Assembly (NCBI RefSeq): GCF_039522605.1
Contig: NZ_BAAADS010000018.1
Coordinates: 124,001 to 188,000, forward strand
Reading direction: 5' to 3'
Length of the DNA stretch: 64,000 bases
Source: Lentibacillus siamensis
GTDB lineage: Bacteria; Bacillota; Bacilli; Bacillales; Amphibacillaceae
The translations under genes and the position numbers were made by a program. Shown in pieces: positions 52,998-62,600 of this stretch. Under the pieces are notes generated by a model. The model worked only from the letters and a program-made list of their open reading frames with translations, was not told where the DNA came from and ran no database searches. Numbering within the stretch: the stretch's first letter is position 1; the number at the start of each line of letters is the position of its first letter.

Positions 52998-54098
52998 ATG
53001 GCTGATGAAGAAAAAAGTGATTCAGAAGTTCCTCAGAATCGATCGAAGTGGCATCTTTATGAAATAATTGGTGTTTCCATTGTTATCATCTCACTTGTCC
53101 TGCTTTTCTTTGCGCCTGACTCACTTTCTAAGCTTTTTGATACCATTATCAAAGAGGTAAAACCAGTTGTTGTGGACACTTTTTTAACGAGTGAAGTTGG
53201 GATTGCTGTCATTGTCAGTGTTATTGTGGGACGTGTATTAGAGCGCCTTGGCTTTACGGATGGGTTAATCCGGCTTATTGTTCCGATTTTGCAGTTGTTC
53301 AAGGTAAATCCGGCCGTTGTTATTCCAAGTGCTTATAATATTCTTGGCGATATCAACGCAGCTGGTAAAATTGCGGGTCCTATCCTTGTGAAAGCAAAGG
53401 CCACGAAAGCCGAACAAAAGATAGCGGTGGCAACTATGATTCAATCACCGCAATCATTCGCAACTTTTGTATTAGGACTCATTGCTTTATCCGTTTTTGG
53501 GATAAATGCGTTTCCACTCATTATTTTATCCATTTTTGCACCTTTAATTGTTGTACCTTTCCTATTATCAAAAACCATTTACCGCGATACGAAAAAAGTT
53601 ACCCTTAATGAATTACCAAGGTTTACACCAAAAACGACATTTTTAAATACCATCTTTTCCTCTGCCAAAGAAGGAACAAGTTTACTGTTGTTAGTGATTA
53701 TCCCAGCTGTCACTGTCGTATTTATTTTAATCGGAATTCTGAAATTCTCTGGGGTTTGGGCTCCAATTGAAGGAAGCATGGCAAGCCTTTTTACCATCCT
53801 TAGCATTGAACCCGACACAGGAATTGTCTCATTTCTGGTTGCGCCAACATTAGCGGTAGCACAAATGGCTGAATTGGCAGCTACGATTGACCCGGCATTA
53901 ATTGTCGGCGGCTTTGTCCTGGCAAACTCCGGCCTGCCAATCTACGTCATTGTTGGCCAAACACCTGCCATCTGGGCGGAAGCATCTGACTTGCATGAAA
54001 AAGAAGTCATTTACGCTGCATTGGTCGGAATGATCATCCGAATTGCGACTGCATGTTTACTTGGGTATTTCCTAACTCCTTTCTTGGTGGGGGCTTAA
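52998..54098 (+). CDS. Nucleoside-recognition (gate) domain membrane protein
   Basis: A 366-residue polytopic membrane protein with two gate-type repeats: VNPAVVIPSAYNILGDINAAGKIAGPILVKA followed by the helix pair in the first half, and EGTSLLLLVIIPAVTVVFILIGIL plus PTLAVAQMAELAATIDPALIVGGFVLANSGLPIYVI in the second. There are about nine hydrophobic segments and a charged cytosolic N terminus. The ATG at 52998 follows AGGAGGT by 7-8 bp. It is 3 bp upstream of an amidohydrolase gene, so the pair probably imports and hydrolyses one compound, perhaps a heterocyclic amide or nucleoside-like molecule; that is inference. Confidence 0.75.
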   Translation: MADEEKSDSEVPQNRSKWHLYEIIGVSIVIISLVLLFFAPDSLSKLFDTIIKEVKPVVVDTFLTSEVGIAVIVSVIVGRVLERLGFTDGLIRLIVPILQLFKVNPAVVIPSAYNILGDINAAGKIAGPILVKAKATKAEQKIAVATMIQSPQSFATFVLGLIALSVFGINAFPLIILSIFAPLIVVPFLLSKTIYRDTKKVTLNELPRFTPKTTFLNTIFSSAKEGTSLLLLVIIPAVTVVFILIGILKFSGVWAPIEGSMASLFTILSIEPDTGIVSFLVAPTLAVAQMAELAATIDPALIVGGFVLANSGLPIYVIVGQTPAIWAEASDLHEKEVIYAALVGMIIRIATACLLGYFLTPFLVGA

Positions 54099-54101
54099 TT
54101 C

Positions 54102-55328
54102 ATGGATAATGTTTATGTCATTCGTGCGGGTAAATTAGTAACCGTAAGCAGTCTAGGCACCATTTATGATGGGGCAATGGTGGTTAGAGATGGAATGATT
54201 GAGGCGGTTGGAGATTGGGACACACTCCATCAACAATTCCCTTCCCTTCGTGTCATGGATTATTCCGATTTGGTGGTCACACCGTCTTTGGTCGATTGTC
54301 ATACACATCTTTTGGAATTCGCGCCGGGTTCTCTTTACACGATTACAGCCGAAACCCATTTTATGGCAGGTAAATCACTACTGTTACACGCCTTAACTTC
54401 CGGCATAACCGCACTTGGTGAACAGATATGTGGGCATCCCAAAAGCGTTTTTTCGATTAACGATTATCGGAATGCTGTGAAAGATTTTCCAATGGATATA
54501 ACGTTTGCCGCAACGAGTATCTCGATTGGGTTTAGCGAATTAGCTCACTTCACATCGATCACCGGGGCAAAAAGTGTCAGTCAATCGGATTTATCCAATC
54601 CACAACTAATAAAGGATATGGCAAGCAGGAATGATTACCCGGGTGAGAATCTATTTGTTAATGCAACACCAGCAAATTTTACAGCAATTGATGTTCCACG
54701 GGCAGGAGAAATCATCTACACCCTTGACGAACTGAAAGAAATAGTCGGGATTTTCCACCAACAAGGGAAGGAAATCGGTGTGCATGTTGCCGGTGAAAAA
54801 GCAATTGATATGACACTGGATGCAGGTGTCGACGTTCTGCATCATGCACATGGTATTACCGATGAACAGATTGCAAAAGCAAAATCACAAGGCTCAAAAA
54901 TCGTCGCAACTCCAATGGGCGGAACACATTTAGAACCGAACTCACCAGAAAATATAGTTAAGTTAGTAGAGAATAATATCGATGTCTCCATCGCAACCGA
55001 CGCCTATTTACCACCTTACCCCGAAGTCGATTGGCTGCCATTTAAAACACAAGCATTACAGGGACCGGATGTTTTCATGCTGATTGCCCAACCCGGAATG
55101 AAACTATTACAAAGAAACGGGTATGATGAAAATCAAACACTGGCATTGTTGACCGCAAACCCGGCATCTATTTTAGGAAAAGGGGACCAGTTTGGAAAGT
55201 TACAAATAGGCATGGATGCTAACTTTTTAGTAGCGGACGGCATCCCTGGACTAGAAATCACGGATATAGAGAGTATTCAGCGAGTTTATTTTCGTGGGAA
55301 GTTTGTTGTTGATCGGATATTTGGATAG
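54102..55328 (+). CDS. Metal-dependent amidohydrolase (imidazolonepropionase-like)
   Basis: A 408-residue amidohydrolase-superfamily enzyme. Metal-site residues: HTHLLEF (about 66-72) in the first strand, GVHVAGEKAI (about 225), HHAHGI (about 245) and ATDAYLPPYPE (about 305, the catalytic Asp). The N-terminal beta sandwich (VIRAGKLVTVSSLGTIYDGAMVVRDGMIEAVGD) and C-terminal NPASILGKGDQFGKLQIGMDANFLVAD are typical of imidazolonepropionase, prolidase-like and related cyclic-amide hydrolases. It is translationally adjacent to the gate transporter gene. Substrate unknown. Confidence 0.82.
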   Translation: MDNVYVIRAGKLVTVSSLGTIYDGAMVVRDGMIEAVGDWDTLHQQFPSLRVMDYSDLVVTPSLVDCHTHLLEFAPGSLYTITAETHFMAGKSLLLHALTSGITALGEQICGHPKSVFSINDYRNAVKDFPMDITFAATSISIGFSELAHFTSITGAKSVSQSDLSNPQLIKDMASRNDYPGENLFVNATPANFTAIDVPRAGEIIYTLDELKEIVGIFHQQGKEIGVHVAGEKAIDMTLDAGVDVLHHAHGITDEQIAKAKSQGSKIVATPMGGTHLEPNSPENIVKLVENNIDVSIATDAYLPPYPEVDWLPFKTQALQGPDVFMLIAQPGMKLLQRNGYDENQTLALLTANPASILGKGDQFGKLQIGMDANFLVADGIPGLEITDIESIQRVYFRGKFVVDRIFG

Positions 55329-55443
55329 GTTGGTTGAAGATAGTCACTTGTCTGAAGTAATTCGGCGTTATAAACAGGAACTACCACATTGACGCTGTCC
55401 CATGAAGCACTGGGACGGTTCGACTGCTTCCATTAGGAAATAT

Positions 55444-55468
55444 GAAGCAAAAGCTCCGTCCCTATGCT
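55444..55468. repeat. Dispersed 26-bp repeat, copy 3
   Basis: GAAGCAAAAGCTCCGTCCC followed by TATGCT. Just upstream (about 55388-55410) are GTCCCA/TGGGAC and GGGACGG segments able to pair with it, forming a larger hairpin after the amidohydrolase gene. Confidence 0.6.
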
Positions 55469-55515
55469 TACATCCTGTTTCTGATAAAATGAAGAGGACC
55501 CGTGTCCTGCTTCAC

Positions 55516-55907
55516 CTACCCACTTCTCCTAACTACATATTTAGTCGATGTCAAAGCTCCCAACCGCATCGGCCGGAGCATGATGCTTCAGTGTACTTAT
55601 CCCAATATCAGTACCAAATCCAAATTCAAAGCCATCTGTGAAACGGGTTGAAGCGTTGTGATGGACAGCTGCTGCATCAACTTCTGTGAAAAATTGTTCT
55701 ACATTTTCTATTGGAATGTTTTGTTCCATATTGATTAATGTGCTGAATTGCGTCTTCAACGTTTTCGACCACCGTCCGAATCAATCTTCCGCTGCCGCAT
55801 GGGATTAAAACATCAAGATATTTATTCAACTGGAACATTTCGGATGTCGTTTCCCGCCTTATGTTTTTCAACAGTTGATTCAAGCGCATACTGGTTGACG
55901 TTGACAA
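55516..55907 (-). pseudogene. proA: Degraded gamma-glutamyl phosphate reductase (proA)
   Basis: Fragments of ProA, the second enzyme of proline synthesis, in three frames: ETTSEMFQLNKYLDVLIPCGSGRLIRTVVEN joined to VEDAIQHINQYGTKHS, then FFTEVDAAAVHHNASTRFTDGFEFGFGTDIGIST, and after another shift PMRLGALTSTKYVVR to TAG 55516-55518. The N-terminal half and the central part, including the catalytic Cys, are deleted. Complete ProA is about 415 residues. An unambiguous pseudogene; a functional copy presumably exists elsewhere in the genome. The surrounding gap 55329-56132 otherwise contains only dispersed repeat sequence. Confidence 0.85.
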
Positions 55908-56132
55908 TGACCTCCAATTTTAATTTTCTTCCGCCGTTACCCACCAAAGTAACAGTTCCGGAGCACGGTTTATTTGTTCTAATTGGGGTGAATCACTTTT
56001 ATACCATGTTTAAATATCCTATCCATATTTCTGCCTATCAAATGATATAAGTATCTCTATATGATTTCTTTCCCAATTCTTATATAATAGATATATAATA
56101 TTAAGAAAATACATTAAATTAGGTGTGTCATT

Positions 56133-56816
56133 ATGAAAAAACAACAATCCATGATTGATTATGTTTACGAATCATTAAAATCTGCTATTTATGAACAAAA
56201 ACTGGTGCCAGGACAAAAACTGGTGGAGAATGATATTTCAAATTCACTTTCAATCAGTCGAACTCCAATTCGTCATGCATTTTCACGGCTGAAGGAGGAA
56301 GGATTTCTTACTATACTACCTAATAGGGGAGCCATGGTGATAAATCCCTCAGTCGATGAGATTGCCGATGCTTTTATTCATCGTAAACAGCTTGAATTAT
56401 TGGCATCGGAAAAAATAATGGAAGCCATTTCCGCTGATGATATTACCCGATTGAAGGAACTTATCCAGTTGGAAAAAGAAACGCATACACAAAAAAATCT
56501 TGTGAACTATATTAAAGTGAACAAGGAATTTCACTATTTATTAATAAACAGTTGTAATAATAGATTTTTAATAAACCATGCGAAAAAAATGATTGATCAA
56601 ACACATATTTATCTTGCTTTATATGATCGTTTTTATTTCATCCCTGAAAAAAAAGACATCCGTGGCCCGAATGAGCACCAGATGTTAATTGAGTATATTG
56701 AACAAAATAAAGCGGAGGCATTCTTTTCTTTATTAGCAACACATATTACCTCCGCTATTGATGAATATAAAAACAGGGTTCAACATTTTCATCAAGCAAA
56801 GGATTTATTTAATTGA
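56133..56816 (+). CDS. GntR/FCD-family transcriptional regulator
   Basis: A 227-residue regulator. The N-terminal winged-helix GntR domain (about 8-75) reads VYESLKSAIYEQKLVPGQKLVENDISNSLSISRTPIRHAFSRLKEEG and LPNRGAMV. The C-terminal FCD helical domain (about 85-215) has an acidic/His-rich ligand pocket pattern (HRKQLELLASEKI, NKEFHYLLI, EHQMLIEYIEQN, ATHITSAI). The 3' end overlaps the convergent saccharopine-dehydrogenase-like gene by 25 bp. It probably controls the neighbouring antiporter/dehydrogenase operon in response to a small organic acid or amino-acid derivative. The promoter region upstream is A+T-rich with several TATAAT-like words. Confidence 0.85.
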   Translation: MKKQQSMIDYVYESLKSAIYEQKLVPGQKLVENDISNSLSISRTPIRHAFSRLKEEGFLTILPNRGAMVINPSVDEIADAFIHRKQLELLASEKIMEAISADDITRLKELIQLEKETHTQKNLVNYIKVNKEFHYLLINSCNNRFLINHAKKMIDQTHIYLALYDRFYFIPEKKDIRGPNEHQMLIEYIEQNKAEAFFSLLATHITSAIDEYKNRVQHFHQAKDLFN

Positions 56817-57982
56817 CGCTTTGTTTCCTTAATTGTAATGCCACGTTTATTAATCTCGTCAATAAACAACCTATGAGGTATATCTGTAGTTGGTGAAAGC
56901 ACACCTTTTTTGGTTATAGTTCCATTCGCAACCATTTGAGCCACGATGCTGGCTGTATAACCAACCGTTCGATTCATGGCAAACAACCCTGTATGCGAAT
57001 CTCTTTTGTCCAGCATCTCATAGATTATTTCCTGGCTCTGGCCATTCTTTTTACCTCTAATAATATTTTTCATTAGTACAAGATCTTTCTCATCCTTTTT
57101 ATATTGCAGGCGAGGTTCCAGATGTTTTTTCATAAATTCATAAGGTGTAATATGATCTTCTATTCCCTCAACGGGTACTGTTTCCAATAATCCCAATTCT
57201 TTTATGTCACGCAAAACCTGAGCGTGCCCGGACCATCGAATAGACCGGCGCTCCATATTAATTACTTCATAATCAATTCCCAACGTTTCCGCAAAACTCA
57301 TTGCATCACCATTCGGAATTGATTCAAGTCCCTGAATTCCAGATACGGTAATATCGTTTATCCACTCCTTATTATGTTGTTCCTTAGCAGGAATATCAAC
57401 AATCTCACCATTTTGTTTCATTACAGACGGACGTTTATATGACATCAGGATACTATCTAAATTCCAGGAAATTTTATATTTTAATATGTTATCAGCTGCG
57501 TTGGCCTCCGGTACACCACCACAATATGAATACATCTCATGAACTTCATCTAATTGGTTGACACCATAACCACATAGCACCAAATCAATTCCCGGGTCTA
57601 AACCGGACTCAGGCACTATGGAAACCCCTTTTTCCTTTGCTTTCTCAAATACTTCATCCGATAACCCATTAGCATATGAACAATTAACCAATGGCACCTC
57701 TGTTTTAATGGCTACTTTTGCAATAAAGTCATTAAATTGTTTTGGAAGTAAATCAATCACAATATCAATGTCCTCTGCGAAAAGTATTTCTAATTCTTCC
57801 GCTGAGGTAGCATCCACTTCCCTTTTTTCTATTTTCTCCATATTCAAGTGACGACTAAACGAATCTAAGTCTTCAAAAGATACGTCAGCACATATAACTT
57901 TCTTTACATCCTCGTTATTACCTAGATCCTGCAATGCTGCCCTGCCTTGTAAACCTGACCCACCTAACACAACAACTTTCAT
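56792..57982 (-). CDS. Saccharopine dehydrogenase family protein
   Basis: A 396-residue NAD(P)-binding protein of the saccharopine dehydrogenase (Lys9-like) family. The Rossmann motif VVVLGGSGLQGRAALQDL opens it (GGSGLQG); DLLPKQFNDFIAKVAIKTEVPLVNCSY and PESGLDPGIDLVLCGYG are conserved active-region segments; NRTVGYTASIVAQM is near the C terminus. The family makes or breaks secondary amines linking amino acids, such as saccharopine from lysine and 2-oxoglutarate. It begins 16 bp after the antiporter gene, with GGGAGG upstream, so they form an operon. The actual substrate is unproven. Confidence 0.82.
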   Translation of the reverse strand: MKVVVLGGSGLQGRAALQDLGNNEDVKKVICADVSFEDLDSFSRHLNMEKIEKREVDATSAEELEILFAEDIDIVIDLLPKQFNDFIAKVAIKTEVPLVNCSYANGLSDEVFEKAKEKGVSIVPESGLDPGIDLVLCGYGVNQLDEVHEMYSYCGGVPEANAADNILKYKISWNLDSILMSYKRPSVMKQNGEIVDIPAKEQHNKEWINDITVSGIQGLESIPNGDAMSFAETLGIDYEVINMERRSIRWSGHAQVLRDIKELGLLETVPVEGIEDHITPYEFMKKHLEPRLQYKKDEKDLVLMKNIIRGKKNGQSQEIIYEMLDKRDSHTGLFAMNRTVGYTASIVAQMVANGTITKKGVLSPTTDIPHRLFIDEINKRGITIKETKRQLNKSFA

Positions 57983-57998
57983 TAGAAAAACCTCCCTC

Positions 57999-59408
57999 TT
58001 AAACTAACAATCCAAGTGCTAAATATATACATAATCCGATAACGCCAACTACCACTGCGTAAGGAATCTGTGTGCGGCAATGATCAATATGGTCAACAGC
58101 TGCACCTGTCGAAGCTAGGATTGTTGTATCTGAAAGTGGAGAGCAATGATCGCCAAAGACTCCTCCACCTGCGACTGCAGCAATAGTTGCTAGAACAACC
58201 GTATTAACGTCACCCCCTGCAAAACTAAATGCTAAAGGAACTGCAATTGGAATCATGATTCCAAAAGTTCCCCATGATGTCCCTGTAGAGAATGATATCA
58301 AGGCTGCAAGCAAAAACGTTATTGCCGGTAATAACCCAGGATTAAGCCACGATTCAGTTACTTGAACCAAATAATTGGCCGTTCCCATTTGTTCACTTAG
58401 TTCATTTATCGTATAAGCAAAAACCAGAATCATAACAGCTGGCATTATACCTTTTATCCCATTCATAGCGGTATCCATAATATCTTTCACCGGTATTCCC
58501 TGAACCCGCATTACAATGCCTAAAAAAATGGCTGCCGCGAGAAATGCTTCCATTGTTTTTGCAGACCCTAAACCAATATAAGTACCCACTGCAATAACGA
58601 TAATAAGCAACACAGGCATAAAAAAGTTCCATGTAATGCTTAATAATTTATCCTCGAAATATGGAGCAATATTAGTTAATTCTTTCGAGATTAATGGGTC
58701 TGAATTATCTCGTATTAATTTCCCCTCGGTAATTGCTCTTTTTTCTGCCTTTTTCATTGGACCAAAATCTTTGATGATGCCGGATGTAACGAGCCCAACC
58801 AATAATACAGAGAACACGGCGTAGAAATTGAACGGAATAGATTTAGTAAAAACGTCCAAGGCGGCAGCTTCATTTTGTATCGGACCCATCCCAATTAATA
58901 AACCAGATATAAACACAGCCCACCCAGTAATCGGGACAATGACACTTACCGGTGCAGATGTGGAATCACAAATATAAGCTAACTTTTCACGAGAAATTTT
59001 CACCTTATCGGTCACCTTTCTCATCGTGGATCCAACAAATACCGGGCTAAAGTAATCACTAAAGAATACAAACAGTCCCATAAACCAAGTGGACATCCCA
59101 ATACGCTTCCTTGAGTAATTTTTATTACTAATAATGTCGGTAAAACTTTGAATTGCTCCTGTACGTTGAAAGAAAGCAATTAAAATGCCAATAAAAATTT
59201 CCAACAAGAAAATCCACGAAAAGCTTGCATTCCCCAACGCTTCCTTCATTAAATTCGGAAACCCGAGTAATCCTTCCCCCGCCATAAGAACTCCAACAAC
59301 ACAAGCAATTGCCAAGGACAAAATGGTATCCCTAGTCCAAAAAGCAAGTACAATAGCAATTAACGGAGGCAGTATTGACACAAACCCCACTGTCGTAGCG
59401 CCGTCCAT
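57999..59408 (-). CDS. NhaC-family antiporter
   Basis: A 469-residue polytopic membrane protein of the NhaC (Na+/H+ antiporter) family. Conserved parts include FWTRDTILSLAIACVVGVLMAG, SDYFSPVFVGSTMRKVTDK, ICDSTSAPVSVIVPITGW, ISFSTGTSWGTFGIMIPIAVPLAFS and VFGDHCSPLSDTTILASTGAAVDHIDH, the usual signature. Members exchange Na+ for H+, and several transport organic acids or amino acids such as malate/lactate or lysine. GAGGAGG precedes the ATG. Co-transcribed with the saccharopine-dehydrogenase-like gene, so an amino-acid or acid substrate is more likely than simple sodium export. A cre site and an inverted repeat lie in its promoter region. Confidence 0.85.
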   Translation of the reverse strand: MDGATTVGFVSILPPLIAIVLAFWTRDTILSLAIACVVGVLMAGEGLLGFPNLMKEALGNASFSWIFLLEIFIGILIAFFQRTGAIQSFTDIISNKNYSRKRIGMSTWFMGLFVFFSDYFSPVFVGSTMRKVTDKVKISREKLAYICDSTSAPVSVIVPITGWAVFISGLLIGMGPIQNEAAALDVFTKSIPFNFYAVFSVLLVGLVTSGIIKDFGPMKKAEKRAITEGKLIRDNSDPLISKELTNIAPYFEDKLLSITWNFFMPVLLIIVIAVGTYIGLGSAKTMEAFLAAAIFLGIVMRVQGIPVKDIMDTAMNGIKGIMPAVMILVFAYTINELSEQMGTANYLVQVTESWLNPGLLPAITFLLAALISFSTGTSWGTFGIMIPIAVPLAFSFAGGDVNTVVLATIAAVAGGGVFGDHCSPLSDTTILASTGAAVDHIDHCRTQIPYAVVVGVIGLCIYLALGLLV

Positions 59409-59432
59409 CTTTTTTCCTCCTCATCAAAGTTT

Positions 59433-59448
59433 TAGTAAGCGTTTACAT
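59433..59448 (-). promoter_or_regulatory. cre (CcpA) site upstream of the NhaC gene
   Basis: Minus strand ATGTAAACGCTTACTA matches the catabolite responsive element consensus WTGNAANCGNWNNCWW at every defined position. It lies about 25-40 bp upstream of the ATG, a location expected for CcpA repression. Confidence 0.7.
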
Positions 59449-59457
59449 TATTATATT

Positions 59458-59481
59458 TTGTACTACAAAATTATAGTACAA
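59458..59481. promoter_or_regulatory. Inverted repeat, likely GntR operator
   Basis: TTGTACTA-N8-TAGTACAA, perfect 8-bp arms, directly upstream of the cre site and a TATAAT-like word. Typical size and symmetry for an FCD-type GntR regulator such as the one encoded at 56133-56816. Confidence 0.5.
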
Positions 59482-59617
59482 TTATTTATTGAAATTATAC
59501 ATTAATTTTGAATATTTTCAACCCCTTTCATTTCTCGCATATTAAAATAACCAGCCTATAATGGAGCCTAACCATCCAGCCAACTGTCAGGTATAACAAT
59601 ACGGTTTTCCAAAAACA

Positions 59618-59673
59618 AAAGGGTTAAAATACCACCGTATTTCATGAAATGTCGGATGGTATTTTAACCCTTT
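59618..59673 (-). terminator. Terminator of the GH92 gene
   Basis: 17-bp perfect arms AAAGGGTTAAAATACCA / its complement around a loop that holds ATTTCATGAAAT. On the minus strand the distal arm is followed by TGTTTTTGG. Confidence 0.85.
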
Positions 59674-59699
59674 AACGTTTACCTTTTTACTTTTTAATA

Positions 59700-62600
59700 C
59701 TATTTCTCAGTTTGCCGCAAAATTAACTCCATTAAAGAATGAATGTCTGCACTTAGTTGGTCCTCGGCTTCATCGGAGACATGACCTGGGTTCTCTTTGT
59801 TTAAGTGTTTCAAGAATCCCCGCAACTTCTTAATAGATTGTGGAAAATGTTCTTTATCATATTGGTCTCCTGCTTGCTGCAATTTTTTTGTCAATTGCTT
59901 AGCCCGCGGTCCTGAGATATCTCCACTTTTTATAAATTCATTCAAAACGCTATGCACTTTTTCAAATTGGTTACCCATATCTCCATAACCAAGTAATTCA
60001 ATTTCGGCAAATGAAGTGGAAGAAGCACCTCCATTTTCGTTAACGCTGAGTCTGTAGTACGTGTACTTACCAGGATTTTCAATTAAAAAAGGTTTTGTAA
60101 ACTTTCGCCATTTAAAAGATATATCTTCTCTTCTGTCAAGAACCGCCCAATTTTCACCATCATTGGATCCTTGCAATTCCCAACTCCTTGGATCTTGTGT
60201 TGGATCCTCTGCTGTTGTTACGGTATACATCTGTGCCCTTTTCCTATGGTGCTTGTACTTAAATTGGATCCAAGGCTGGTCTCCATTTAAGGTCAGGTCT
60301 GTCTCTGATGTATTGTCAAATAAATGGGCCGCATTTGATTTATCACTTGTTAAGGTTTTTGCTTTATCCTTTTCAAGTAAGTGATCCGTCAAATCCCTTA
60401 ACGGAAATGGAAGCAATGATGACCCATCCGTTGAAGCAGGGGTTATGGAAGATGGTAATGCATTTTCACTTGTGCCCCACTCCGATGGTTCCTGTCCCAT
60501 TTCAAATTCCAACGTTGCTCCTTTTGTCAGCATGTCATGGGAGATTGTCAGCTTGTTATAGGACTTCCCATTTACTTTTAATCCCTGTACATATTTATTT
60601 TTATCACTTACATTCGGTGCCTTGATAACAATATCGTTGCCGTTTTCAAGATGAATTGTCATTTTTTCAAAGTATGGTGCACCAATCGCATATTCCGGTT
60701 TCCCCATTTGCAATGGATAAAAACCTGCTGCACTGAAGATATACCAGGCTGACATTTCCCCATTATCCTCATCACCCGGATAACCTTGTCCAATTTCACT
60801 GCCGATATACAGTCGTGACATCACCTCATGAACTTTCTCCTGCGTTTTCCAAGGTTGTCCGGCATAGTTATACATATAAGCGATGTGGTGCGATGGTTGA
60901 TTACTGTGACCATACATGCCCATTCTTACATCTCTTGCTTCGCGCATTTCATGGATTAAACCACCATAATGACCTGGATGTGATGCTCTCTCCGGAGTGG
61001 AGAAAAATGTATCCAGTTTATCCGCCAATTTATTTCGCCCGCCATATAAATTTGCTAATCCTTGTCCATCCTGGGGAACATGGAAGGCCATATTCCAGGC
61101 ATTCGTTTCCGTATAGTCGCCTCCCCATTCACGCGGGTCGAATTTCTGTGGAGTAGTCCGCCATTCTCCCGATGGTTTCTTACCCATAAAGAAGTCCACT
61201 TTTGGATTAAACATTTCTACGTAATTTTGTGCACGGTTCATGTAATATTTATAGTCAGTCCTGTATTGTTCATAATCAGGATCACCTTTATCTGCTTGTC
61301 CGGAGAGTGCCTTTGCCATATTGGCTATCGCAAAATCATTAATATAACCATCCAATGCCCATGACATGCCTTCACCTGTTTGGGTATTTGTAAAGCGGTC
61401 AAAAATTGAAGTTTCAAGCCCTTTCCTTCCGACAGCTTCATTTTTGCTCACAACTGCTGCATTTTTCAATGCAGATTCATAAAAAGCTAACACGTCAAAA
61501 TTGGTTACGCCTTTCAAATAAGCATCGGCAAATGCAACGTCGGAGCTAGTTCCAACCATAAGATTCGCATATCCTGGTGATGACCACCTGGAAATCCAAC
61601 CGCCATCTTTATACTGTTGCACAAATCCATCAATCATTTTACCCGCCTGTGTTGGTGTCAACAGTGAATAAGCCGGCCATGTCGTTCTGTAAGTATCCCA
61701 AAAACCATTATTTACATAAGGTTTTCCTTTTACAATTTTTGCCCCGGTTTCGGTCGGAGTCGGCTCACCTGCATGTTCCGAAAACGGACTGGCATATTTG
61801 TACACCGGCTTCTCTACTGTTCCGGTATTTTCATAGGACTTATTCGGGTACAGGAAGAGACGGTACATATTGGAATGTAGTGTAACAAGCTCTTGCTCAC
61901 TTGCCCCTTCAACCTCAATGATACCCAATTTTTCATTCCACTTCTCTTTTGCATCTGCTTTTAACGATTCAAATGTATCTTCCGGGCTGATTTCCTGTTT
62001 CAGATTTTTCTTGGCCTGTTCAACGCTAATCAGTGAAGTTGCGATTTTCATGGTTACCGTTTTATCTTCTTCTGTTGTATTAAATCCAATATAACCGGAA
62101 ACATTATCTCTATTCTCGCCTGTTAATTTCCCGCTTTCCGATATCTTTTGGTCAAAAGTGGCATAAATAAAAATTCGAGATGCCCCTGCCGAAAGACCAC
62201 TTTTAACATCGGAATATCCGGTAATAGCCTGCTTATCTGGTTTTAGCGACAGACCCCCATTATTATTAACATTATCAAAGATGAGATTCGAGTTACCATC
62301 ATTAAAGGTAAATCGGAACATTGCAGCATGGTTTGTTGGAGTGATTTCCGTTTTGATCCCATTTTCAAATGTTACCGAGTAGTAATGTGGTTTTGCCGTT
62401 TCATTTTTATGTGTAAAGGCTAATGCTCTTTCGTCCCGATTTGCACTCGGCTGTTCAGCAGACGACGGCATTACCTGAAACGTCTGTCTATCTCCCATCC
62501 ATGGACTCGTTTCATGACTGAGTGAAAATGCTTCGATTTCCGGAAGATTCTTCTCATTATTCGCCTGTTGATAGCTGTATAACCAACTTGTTGAACCTGC

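Noticed and set aside
52676..53005. Plus-strand frame of 109 codons.
   Set aside because: Low-complexity His/Asn/Ser-rich peptide, no ribosome binding site, overlaps the next gene's Shine-Dalgarno and start.
59409..59560. Lysine riboswitch upstream of the NhaC-type gene.
   Set aside because: The leader is short, very A+T-rich and lacks any of the conserved L-box helices; only operator-like elements are visible.
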